Below, one piece after another: positions 1-5,699 of a DNA stretch of 7,523 nt. The stretch covers positions 1-7,523 of the forward strand of contig JALOQI010000021.1 in NCBI GenBank assembly GCA_025453435.1, given 5' to 3'. The notes beneath the pieces were generated by a model that did not search any database, was not told where the DNA came from, and saw nothing but the letters and a program-made list of their open reading frames with translations. Origin of the DNA: Candidatus Omnitrophota bacterium (lineage in GTDB: Bacteria; Omnitrophota; Koll11; Gygaellales; Profunditerraquicolaceae). How positions within the stretch are numbered: the stretch's first letter is position 1; each line of letters starts with the position of its first letter. Made by a program: the position numbers and the translations under genes.

Positions 1-12
1 GACTTTAGCCAT
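1..12 (-). CDS. Start of the gene after ribBA (four codons only); possibly lumazine synthase
   Basis: An ATG at 12-10 begins the codons for Met-Ala-Lys-Val and runs off the left edge. A near-perfect Shine-Dalgarno (AGGAGGG, minus strand 23-17) lies four bases before it. The start is only 17 bases after the ribBA stop with no terminator between, so the gene is very probably in the same FMN-controlled transcript. Four residues cannot identify a product. From known operon orders, ribH (6,7-dimethyl-8-ribityllumazine synthase) is the commonest gene after ribBA and would use the DHBP made by RibBA, but this is inference from context only. Confidence 0.6.
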
Positions 13-29
13 CAAACCCTCCTGTGTGT

Positions 30-1253
30 TTATGAACCGCTGAGTTTAAGGTGATGCCCCAATTTTTCTTTTTTTGTCTTTAAATATCCGATGTTTAAAG
101 GATTAGGCTCTATTTCAAGAGGCGCCCGCTCTACGACCTTTAAGCCGTATCCTTCGAGGCCTACTATCTTGCGCGGATTATTCGTCAAAAGGCGTATCTG
201 CTTTACGCCGAGGTCTGCGAGTATCTGCGCGCCTATGCCGTAATCCCGCAGGTCAGGCTTATAACCCAGGACTTCATTTGCCTCAACCGTATCCAGCCCT
301 TTGTCCTGCAGTTTATACGCCTGTATCTTCGCCTCAAGGCCTATGCCCCTGCCTTCCTGGTTCATATAAAGGATAACGCCTTTTTTTTCTTTATCTATCA
401 TCTGCATCGCGGCCTTTAACTGCCTGCCGCAGTCGCAGCGGATAGACCCGAACACATCGCCGGTGAGGCACTCGGAATGCACGCGCACAAGGACCGGCTC
501 GTTCTTCCATGAACCCATTGTCAGGGCTACATGGATCTGATTGTTTATGCGGTCTTTAAAAACAATTATCTCGTATGTGCCGTGCTCGGTAGGAAGATTA
601 GCGGTAGAAGTTCTTTCGACCAGTTTCTCCGACCTGCGCCTGTATTCTATAAGCGAGGCTATGGAACATATCTTGAGGCTATGCTTTTTTGCGAAGGTCA
701 AAAGATCATTCATCCTCGCCATTGTGCCGTCTTCGTTCATGATCTCGCAGATGACTGCCGCAGGATAAAGGCCCGCCAGTTTTACAAGGTCCAGAGACGC
801 CTCGGTATGGCCGGCGCGCACAAGAACGCCGCCGTTGCGCGCTTTTAGAGGAAAGATATGCCCGGGCCGGGCAAGGTCTTCGGGCTTACTCTGCCTGTTG
901 ATAAGGACTTCTATCGTGTGGCTGCGGTCAAAAGCCGATATTCCCGTTGTGGTGCCGTGGCTGGCGTCAACTGACATCATCCACGCTGTAGAGAACGGGT
1001 CCTTCTTCGGCGAATGGGACTTATCGCTGAGCATGGGATGAAGTTCAAGGCTGTTCAGGCGGTCTTCTTCCATAGGAACGCATATAAGCCCTCTGCCGTG
1101 CGTTGCCATGAAATTGATGTGCTCGGGCTTGACGCTTGAGGCAGCCATGACCAGATCTCCCTCGTTCTCGCGGTCTTCGTCGTCCACGACAACTACCATC
1201 CGGCCGTTTTTAAGGTCCTGCAGTATTTCCTGTATTGAATTGAATGCCGTCAT
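30..1253 (-). CDS. ribBA: Bifunctional 3,4-dihydroxy-2-butanone-4-phosphate synthase / GTP cyclohydrolase II
   Basis: This cytosolic enzyme supplies both precursors of riboflavin: the RibB half makes DHBP from ribulose 5-phosphate, and the RibA half opens GTP to the diaminopyrimidine. The 407-residue product has the usual length of the fusion. Residues 1-205 are RibB, with the acidic loop [10 protein letters not shown] (24-33), RPGHIFPL (129-136) and HTEAS (149-153). Residues from about 209 are RibA, with zinc ligands Cys262, Cys273 and Cys275 ([14 protein letters not shown]) and GRGIGL (301-306). The reading frame stays open 27 codons further upstream, but those codons are the 3' half of the riboswitch and the hairpin. 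The ATG at 1253-1251 gives the typical RibB N-terminus and has a GGGGA Shine-Dalgarno nine bases upstream. Expression should fall when FMN is plentiful. Confidence 0.96.
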   Translation of the reverse strand: MTAFNSIQEILQDLKNGRMVVVVDDEDRENEGDLVMAASSVKPEHINFMATHGRGLICVPMEEDRLNSLELHPMLSDKSHSPKKDPFSTAWMMSVDASHGTTTGISAFDRSHTIEVLINRQSKPEDLARPGHIFPLKARNGGVLVRAGHTEASLDLVKLAGLYPAAVICEIMNEDGTMARMNDLLTFAKKHSLKICSIASLIEYRRRSEKLVERTSTANLPTEHGTYEIIVFKDRINNQIHVALTMGSWKNEPVLVRVHSECLTGDVFGSIRCDCGRQLKAAMQMIDKEKKGVILYMNQEGRGIGLEAKIQAYKLQDKGLDTVEANEVLGYKPDLRDYGIGAQILADLGVKQIRLLTNNPRKIVGLEGYGLKVVERAPLEIEPNPLNIGYLKTKKEKLGHHLKLSGS

Positions 1254-1261
1254 AAATGAAA

Positions 1262-1286
1262 ATCCCCGAATTAGGTCTTCGGGGAT
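1262..1286 (-). promoter_or_regulatory. Hairpin masking the ribBA Shine-Dalgarno (riboswitch expression platform)
   Basis: On the minus strand, ATCCCCGAA pairs with TTCGGGGAT in a perfect 9-bp stem with a 7-base loop. The 3' arm holds GGGGA, the only good Shine-Dalgarno candidate for the ribBA ATG at 1253. Folding would therefore hide the ribosome site. The bases after the stem, TTTTCATTT, are a short interrupted U-run that leads straight into the ATG. A transcription terminator is possible, but sequestering of the ribosome site is the better reading. The 5' arm can pair instead with the first bases of the riboswitch (1460-1468), which gives a plausible on/off switch. Confidence 0.8.
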
Positions 1287-1307
1287 AAAGGTGAAAAAAG
1301 ATCCGCC

Positions 1308-1470
1308 ATCTTCTTTCATCTGGACTTTGACCATCGGCTCTGGGATCTACCAGATCTGTTCAAGCACCAGCTCTGATACACCCAATCCAAAAGGATGGAT
1401 TGGTGTTTGGCTGGTGCCAAAACTCGCGGGCTTGACCGCCGGTTAGGGATTTCACCTTACCCCGAAGATT
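1308..1470 (-). promoter_or_regulatory. FMN riboswitch (RFN element) in the ribBA leader
   Basis: The minus strand carries the conserved RFN blocks in order: closing stem P1 ATCTTC (1469-1464) with GAAGAT (1313-1308), GGTGAAATCCC, CCGGCGGT (1442-1435), GCCCGCGAG (1431-1423), stem TCTGG/CCAGA (1354-1350 with 1343-1339), GCCGATGGT (1338-1330) and CAGATGAAAGAAGAT at the 3' end. The variable stem between the P3 and P4 regions is long: GCACCAGC/GCTGGTGC (1417-1410 with 1371-1364), topped by a second helix of about 10 bp with one bulged base (1406-1397 with 1388-1378). Elements of this class bind FMN and repress riboflavin genes. It lies just downstream of the promoter and just upstream of ribBA, as expected. 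Confidence 0.96.
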
Positions 1471-1479
1471 AGCTTCATA

Positions 1480-1508
1480 AGTATAATACATACCCGGCAT
1501 CTTGTCAA
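1480..1508 (-). promoter_or_regulatory. Sigma70-type promoter for the ribBA transcript
   Basis: On the minus strand a perfect -35 box TTGACA (1508-1503) is followed after exactly 17 bp by TATACT (1485-1480), one mismatch from the -10 consensus. A start about seven bases downstream, near 1473, would begin the RNA only a few bases before P1 of the riboswitch at 1470. That leaves almost no leader ahead of the aptamer. Its -35 box overlaps that of the divergent pncC promoter. Confidence 0.85.
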
Positions 1509-1529
1509 GCGGCAAATTTGGGGTATAAT
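1502..1529 (+). promoter_or_regulatory. Sigma70-type promoter for pncC-thpR
   Basis: The plus strand has TTGTCA (1502-1507, one mismatch from TTGACA), a 16-bp spacer and a perfect TATAAT (1524-1529). The expected transcription start falls about seven bases after the -10 box, at or next to the ATG at 1536. The mRNA would therefore have essentially no 5' leader. The -35 region is the near-palindrome CTTGTCAAG, which also provides the -35 box of the ribBA promoter on the other strand. Confidence 0.75.
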
Positions 1530-1535
1530 AAAAGC

Positions 1536-2003
1536 ATGCAAAACATTATGATCCAGGCGCATAAGCTCCTGCTCCAAAAAAATAAGACCGTAGCTGTGGC
1601 TGAATCCTGCACAGGAGGCCTTGTATCCTCTCTTCTGACAAGCCTGCCGGGCAGTTCTGCTTACTTTCTGCTGGGGGTAGCGGCCTACAGCAATAAGGCA
1701 AAGCGGGATATATTGAAAATACCTGTTAGTCTTTTAAAAAAACACGGCGCTGTTTCAAGCCAGGTCGCTCTTGCCATGGCTGTGAACGTCCGCAAACTTG
1801 CAGGAGCCGACTTTGGAATCGGGATAACAGGCATCGCAGGCCCCGGAGGCGGAACTCCCGATAAGCCTGTAGGTACGGTCTATATTGCAGGGGTCTCGAC
1901 CTCCGCGAAGATCTGCAAAAAGTTCCACTTCCGCGCAAGCCGATCCGGCGTGCGCGCCAGATCAGCCGATGCGGCTTTATCTTTATTGGAGGACCTGCTC
2001 TGA
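1536..2003 (+). CDS. pncC: Nicotinamide-nucleotide amidohydrolase (stand-alone CinA C-terminal domain)
   Basis: PncC enzymes hydrolyse nicotinamide mononucleotide to nicotinate mononucleotide and ammonia, returning NMN to NAD synthesis. The 155-residue product is only the CinA C-terminal domain; the MoaB-like N-terminal half of full CinA is absent, as in E. coli PncC. Visible signatures are AESCTGG (22-28, with Ser24 the expected catalytic serine), AYSNKAK (50-56, with the family Tyr and Lys), HGAVSSQVA (70-78) and GITGIAGPGGGTPDKPVGTV (96-115). The frame could open at a TTG at 1518, but that codon lies upstream of the TATAAT box. The ATG at 1536 sits where transcription should begin and has no Shine-Dalgarno, which suggests leaderless translation; an ATG at 1548 is a lesser alternative. 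The stop codon overlaps the start of thpR. Confidence 0.93.
   Translation: MQNIMIQAHKLLLQKNKTVAVAESCTGGLVSSLLTSLPGSSAYFLLGVAAYSNKAKRDILKIPVSLLKKHGAVSSQVALAMAVNVRKLAGADFGIGITGIAGPGGGTPDKPVGTVYIAGVSTSAKICKKFHFRASRSGVRARSADAALSLLEDLL
1988..1993 (+). promoter_or_regulatory. Shine-Dalgarno site that fixes the thpR start
   Basis: GGAGGA inside the last codons of pncC lies six bases before the CTG at 2000. No ATG, GTG or TTG in the thpR frame sits at a workable distance, so this site is the main support for a CTG initiation codon. Confidence 0.7.
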
Positions 2004-2572
2004 GAACCTTTATCGCTATAGAACTTCCGGAAGGAATAAAAGCGGCTCTGGCCGGGATACAGGCCCGGCTGAAGAAAGCCGATGCTGACGTAAAATGGGT
2101 CTCTCCCGCTAACATTCATCTGACCCTGAAGTTCCTCGGAGAAATAGACGACAAGATCAAAGAAGCGGCTGTTGATATAATGGCGGACGCAGCAGGGGCC
2201 GCTCATGCATTTAACATCAAACTCGGCGGAATAGGCGCGTTCCCCTCTGTTCAATCTCCCAGGGTCATATGGATAGGGCTGGCCCTGGGACATGAAGAAG
2301 CAAAATCAATAGTGCTGAGGCTGGAAGACGAATTCGAGAAGTGCGGCCTGCCGAAAGAATCCCGGGCATTTTCTTCTCATATCACTCTCGGCCGGGTGCT
2401 CAGCCGCAAAAACACTGATCAGCTTAAAAATATCATGCTGGAAATCGAACGATCATCGGCAGGATCATTGCAGGAATTTAAAACGGAAAAAATAACTCTT
2501 TTCAAAAGCACTCTCACCCCAAAAGGCCCTATCTACGAGGTGATTCAGGAAACAAGCCTCAAAACCGCCTGA
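2000..2572 (+). CDS. thpR: RNA 2',3'-cyclic phosphodiesterase (2H phosphoesterase, LigT/ThpR family)
   Basis: Members of this family hydrolyse 2',3'-cyclic phosphates on RNA ends to 2'-phosphates and can show 2'-5' RNA ligase activity in vitro. The 190-residue product has both family HxT motifs: HLTL at 40-43 and HITLGR at 127-132, at the normal separation. The start is unusual. A CTG at 2000-2002 overlaps the pncC TGA as CTGA, is preceded by GGAGGA, and gives the classic N-terminus MRTFIAIELPE. The first in-frame ATG, at 2180, would remove the first HxT motif and cannot be the real start. The gene is translationally coupled to pncC, and a CinA-ThpR pairing is common in bacteria. Its last 28 bases overlap the end of pgpA on the opposite strand. 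Confidence 0.92.
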   Translation: MRTFIAIELPEGIKAALAGIQARLKKADADVKWVSPANIHLTLKFLGEIDDKIKEAAVDIMADAAGAAHAFNIKLGGIGAFPSVQSPRVIWIGLALGHEEAKSIVLRLEDEFEKCGLPKESRAFSSHITLGRVLSRKNTDQLKNIMLEIERSSAGSLQEFKTEKITLFKSTLTPKGPIYEVIQETSLKTA

Positions 2573-3018
2573 AGTATAAGGTTTGCGTAAACCGCAGCAG
2601 CTATATCGTCTCCCATAATGCCTAAAGAGCCGTGCCTGTCTTGAATCCACCTTGCGGGAAAAGGCTTGATCGTGTCCAGAGCCCTGAATAAAACAAACGC
2701 CAGGAATACCGCCTTTACATCATAAAACGGCAGCCACAATAAACTCAGCATCATGCCAGCCACTTCGTCGATAACTACATACTTAGGGTCTTTTTTCTTA
2801 AAAACATCCTCGGCAAAACCGCATAGAATAAAACCTATAGCAGCTATTCCTGCAAAGACCGCGGGCCTCCATAGCCCTCCCGCAGGCAGTATAAAAAAAA
2901 CCGCGATCCCCGCCATGCTGCCCCATGTTCCGGGAACAAGCGGCAGGAATCCCGTGCCGAAAAAAGTCGTAGCCAGCTTGACGCCTATGCCAAGCGGCGC
3001 AGGTATTTTTGCGCGCAT
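2545..3018 (-). CDS. pgpA: Phosphatidylglycerophosphatase A
   Basis: This membrane enzyme removes the phosphate from phosphatidylglycerol phosphate to give phosphatidylglycerol, directly after the PgsA step. The 157 residues are full length for the family. Signatures are PGTWGS (29-34), the acidic motif DEVAGM (84-89), FRALDTIKPFP (111-121) and GIMGDD (133-138). Hydrophobic segments around 37-68 and 90-111 fit an inner-membrane protein. The ATG begins one base after the pgsA stop (TGATATG) and lacks a convincing Shine-Dalgarno, so translation probably depends on ribosomes finishing pgsA. It is the last gene of the cluster, and its 3' end overlaps thpR. Confidence 0.95.
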   Translation of the reverse strand: MRAKIPAPLGIGVKLATTFFGTGFLPLVPGTWGSMAGIAVFFILPAGGLWRPAVFAGIAAIGFILCGFAEDVFKKKDPKYVVIDEVAGMMLSLLWLPFYDVKAVFLAFVLFRALDTIKPFPARWIQDRHGSLGIMGDDIAAAVYANLILQAVLRLVS

Positions 3019-3019
3019 A

Positions 3020-3598
3020 TCAGAAATTTGTTATTATTTTGCGGTTCTGCCACAGGTATGAACAGCCCGAATAAATGGTAAGAGCCAGGATAACCCACAT
3101 GAAAGCGTCTATGCCCTGATGGAATATGCTTTCCCAGGCCGGGTTCCAGGTGAAAAAAGCGAGCATAACTTCCTTGAACACGATGAATCCCAGTATCACG
3201 AATATTATGACCATCTGGGAGAGCGTCTTGCCTTTGCCCATCTTGCCGGCAGACATGACCTTGCCTTTGTTCAAGGCGAAAAGCCTGAAATATGTCACGA
3301 TCAGCTCCCTTGAAATGATTATCATGAACATCCAGTCCTTTACAAGCTGCATTTGAACGAACGCCGCGAACGCCGACAATACCAGGATCTTATCGGCGAT
3401 GGGGTCCATGAGCTTGCCGAAATCAGTCACCATATTGCGCTTGTGGGCGATCCTGCCGTCAAAAAGGTCCGTCAATGCGGCAACGGTAAAAACGACAAAG
3501 CTTCCGATCTTCCACCAGAGGCCCGAGAGCGACAGAAGTATCATGAACACGAACGTCAGTATTATGCGCAGGACAGTCAATTTATTTGCGAGGTTCAT
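3020..3598 (-). CDS. pgsA: CDP-diacylglycerol--glycerol-3-phosphate 3-phosphatidyltransferase
   Basis: PgsA joins CDP-diacylglycerol and glycerol 3-phosphate to form phosphatidylglycerol phosphate in the inner membrane. The 192 residues contain several hydrophobic helices and the CDP-alcohol phosphatidyltransferase signature at 44-69, with Asp44, Asp47, Gly48, Ala51, Gly61, Asp65 and Asp69 in the expected spacing. One position is unusual: the Arg that normally follows Ala is His52 (DGRIAHKRN). The N-terminus MNLANKLTVLRI is typical of PgsA rather than of cardiolipin or phosphatidylserine synthases, and the pgpA neighbour supports this. The start codon overlaps the rimO stop as ATGA, with GGGAG ten bases upstream. 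Confidence 0.94.
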   Translation of the reverse strand: MNLANKLTVLRIILTFVFMILLSLSGLWWKIGSFVVFTVAALTDLFDGRIAHKRNMVTDFGKLMDPIADKILVLSAFAAFVQMQLVKDWMFMIIISRELIVTYFRLFALNKGKVMSAGKMGKGKTLSQMVIIFVILGFIVFKEVMLAFFTWNPAWESIFHQGIDAFMWVILALTIYSGCSYLWQNRKIITNF

Positions 3599-4872
3599 TT
3601 TATAGTTTCTCCCACAAGATCGTATTCCATAGTATCGCAGATCCGCACCCGGACGAATTCTCCGGCAGAAAGTTTCCGCTTCGAGCGCACAAATACGCTG
3701 CCGTCGACATCAGGCGCGTCGTGCCGGCTTCTTCCTATATATAACCTTCCGGCTCCGGCCGAAAGCTGACCTTCGCTATGCTGCCCGTCTATTAAAACAT
3801 CTATCGTAGAGCCCTGCAGGCTTTCGTTTATCCGCGCGGATATCTCCTGCTGGGCTGACATCAGCCTGTTGAACCTCGATTCCTTGACTTTATAAGGGAC
3901 CTGCCCCGGCATCCCGTGCGCAGGAGTGCCTTCCTCCCTGGAATACATGAAAACTCCCAGCCTTTCGAACCGCATTTCTTTGACAAACTCGAGCATTTCC
4001 TCGAATTCTTTGTCGGTTTCCGAAGGAAAGCCGGTTATAAGCGTGGTCCGTATTGCTGCGCCCGGAACGATCTTCCGGATCCTCTCTATCAGCCCGGCAA
4101 TATCCTTCTTTGAAGTCGAGCGGTTCATCAACTTTAGTATGCGGCCGCTTATATGCTGTATGGGCACATCCAGATAATTGCATATCCTGGATTCGCCGGC
4201 CATAAGCCTCAAAAGCTCATCGCTCACCCTCGAAGGATACAGATATAATAACCGCAGCCACCCGATGTGCGGCGTTCGTTTAATGATCTTTTTCAAAAGA
4301 GCTGTCAGATCAATATTGCGGCTGAGGTCTTTGCCGTAGGCTGAAATATCCTGGCCGATTATGTTAAGCTCCGAAATACCCTGCCTGTCAAGCAGACTCA
4401 GTTTTGCCAGCACCGCTTCAGGATCAAGGCTCTTAAATTTCCCTTTTATCGAAGGTATTATGCAGAAGCTGCAATTGTTGACGCACCCTTCGCAAATTTT
4501 CAAATAGGCGAAATGCCGCGGGGTCAGCCCGAACCTTTCGGCGCAAGGGTCAGGCTCTATCCTGCCCACGAACGCGTCTACCTCAGGGAGTTCTTCAGGC
4601 AGGACATATTTGTACCTCTGCGAAAAACAGCCGTATACGATTATCTTTCGTATGCGGCCTTTTTTCTTAGCCTCTATCAGCTCAAGGATCGCTTCTATTG
4701 ATTCGGACTTTGCGTCATTTACGAACGCGCAGGTATTGACCACTGCGATCTGCGCATCGCTGATATCCGCGATGCGGAATCCCTTTGATGAAAGCCTTTG
4801 AGCTATAGTCTCAGAATCGACCAGGTTCCTCGGGCAGCCGAGGCTTAATATTCCGACGGACGCCTTTTTCAC
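3595..4872 (-). CDS. rimO: Ribosomal protein S12 methylthiotransferase (radical SAM)
   Basis: RimO adds a methylthio group to a conserved aspartate of ribosomal protein S12, using two iron-sulfur clusters. The 425 residues show the full layout. The N-terminal MTTase domain has Cys13 (SLGCPRN), Cys48 (NTCAF) and Cys82 (YGCFSQ). The radical SAM domain has Cys130, Cys134 and Cys137 (CVNNCSFC). A C-terminal TRAM domain covers roughly 355-425, with APDVDG near its middle. SLGCPRNLVDSE and HFAYLKICEGC favour RimO over the tRNA enzyme MiaB. The start is GTG, overlapping the rodZ stop as GTGA. The radical SAM region reads IPSIKGKFKS where many RimO proteins have IRG, a mild change. RimO between rodZ and pgsA suggests operon convenience rather than a shared pathway. 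Confidence 0.96.
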   Translation of the reverse strand: MKKASVGILSLGCPRNLVDSETIAQRLSSKGFRIADISDAQIAVVNTCAFVNDAKSESIEAILELIEAKKKGRIRKIIVYGCFSQRYKYVLPEELPEVDAFVGRIEPDPCAERFGLTPRHFAYLKICEGCVNNCSFCIIPSIKGKFKSLDPEAVLAKLSLLDRQGISELNIIGQDISAYGKDLSRNIDLTALLKKIIKRTPHIGWLRLLYLYPSRVSDELLRLMAGESRICNYLDVPIQHISGRILKLMNRSTSKKDIAGLIERIRKIVPGAAIRTTLITGFPSETDKEFEEMLEFVKEMRFERLGVFMYSREEGTPAHGMPGQVPYKVKESRFNRLMSAQQEISARINESLQGSTIDVLIDGQHSEGQLSAGAGRLYIGRSRHDAPDVDGSVFVRSKRKLSAGEFVRVRICDTMEYDLVGETIK

Positions 4873-5699
4873 TTGCCTACCTTCAGCCCGTCCTTGCTTA
4901 TGACTATATTCTTCAATACCTGGCCCTTGCGGCCCAGAGACGGTATGCGGCTGCCGTTCACCTCAAGCTCCACGCTCCCAGCGCTGCCCAGCGAAAGATC
5001 GATCCTGTCCCGGGCTGTCCAGCTCTCCATCCTGCCTTTGAAAAGAACGCTCTGGAAAACCGTCTTGCCGTCGATCTTTACGCCGACCCAGCAGTCTTCG
5101 TTGGCATGTATTCCAAGCCTTATGCCTGACTGCTCATCCCTGCCGGAGCTGATTGCAACGTTTCTGGTCACCGAAACAGGCTGTGGAAGTACGGGTTTAA
5201 CTGCAACAGGCTTGGGAGCCGCTATTTTACGCGGCGCCTCAACGAGCTTCGGTTGAGGTTTCTTTTTATTAACGGCCTGTGCCTTTTGCGGCGCAGACAT
5301 CTGCCGCACTTTCGCGGTTTTTGATAAGCCTCTCCACAGCCCTGCTATCAAGAATAATACTCCTGCCGCAGCCAGGACAATGAGGATCTTCTGCCAGGGG
5401 AAAGGCTTGCGCACAGGCATCGGCTTAAGATACGCCGTCGCCTTTTCTTCGGTATCAGAAAGCTTCATCGTGACCTGAGGCTCTTTCATTTCAGAGATAA
5501 AATCCGAAGCAGGCACTCCGAGGAAATTGCAGTAGATCTTGATAAAGCCTTTTACGTAAATAGGCTCCAGGTTTATAAAACCGTCTTCTTCGATCGCCTT
5601 GAGGATATTCAAAGCGACCTTGGTTTTTTTTGCCACTTCCTCGATGCTAAAGCCCTTATCGAGCCTGATCTTTTTTAACCGTTCGCCCGCTCTATCCAT
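4869..5699 (-). CDS. rodZ: RodZ-like cell-shape protein (cytoplasmic HTH, one membrane helix, DUF4115)
   Basis: RodZ links the MreB cytoskeleton to the membrane wall-building machine in rod-shaped bacteria. The 276 residues show an N-terminal RodZ-type helix-turn-helix (about 5-70: GERLKKIRLDKGFSIEEVA, then YVKGFIKIYCNFLG), a single membrane helix (105-122), a Lys/Pro/Ala-rich linker (about 126-185) and a C-terminal DUF4115 beta domain (about 193-270, with DCWVGVKIDGK). Topology should be cytoplasm to periplasm. No mreB is in the window, so the role rests on architecture alone. The ATG lies inside the end of ftsK (8-bp overlap), which implies coupled translation. In many bacteria a RodZ homologue likewise sits between ftsK/spoIIIE and pgsA. 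Confidence 0.9.
   Translation of the reverse strand: MDRAGERLKKIRLDKGFSIEEVAKKTKVALNILKAIEEDGFINLEPIYVKGFIKIYCNFLGVPASDFISEMKEPQVTMKLSDTEEKATAYLKPMPVRKPFPWQKILIVLAAAGVLFLIAGLWRGLSKTAKVRQMSAPQKAQAVNKKKPQPKLVEAPRKIAAPKPVAVKPVLPQPVSVTRNVAISSGRDEQSGIRLGIHANEDCWVGVKIDGKTVFQSVLFKGRMESWTARDRIDLSLGSAGSVELEVNGSRIPSLGRKGQVLKNIVISKDGLKVGK

Noticed and set aside
1254..1286. The hairpin before ribBA as a Rho-independent terminator
   Set aside because: The following U-run is broken (TTTTCATTT) and leads directly into the start codon, while the stem covers the Shine-Dalgarno; translational control is more likely, though termination is not excluded.
1254..1334. A 27-residue N-terminal extension of RibBA from an ATG at 1334 or 1319
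   Set aside because: These codons are the conserved 3' half of the FMN riboswitch and the hairpin; both ATGs are conserved riboswitch bases, and the ATG at 1253 gives the normal RibB N-terminus.
1108..1446. Open frame of 112 codons on the plus strand across the riboswitch
   Set aside because: It is antisense to ribBA and the riboswitch, has no ribosome site, and its composition follows from the structured RNA on the other strand.
1518..1535. TTG start for PncC that adds six residues
   Set aside because: It lies upstream of and across the TATAAT box, so it should not be in the mRNA, and the added residues match nothing in the family.
2180..2182. ATG start for ThpR
   Set aside because: It would delete 60 residues including the first catalytic HxT motif, although the upstream frame encodes a perfect family N-terminus.
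3353..3769. Open frame of 138 codons on the plus strand opposite pgsA and rimO
   Set aside because: It is rich in Arg, His and Glu as expected for a mirror of coding sequence, has no recognisable domain, and is covered by two well-supported genes.
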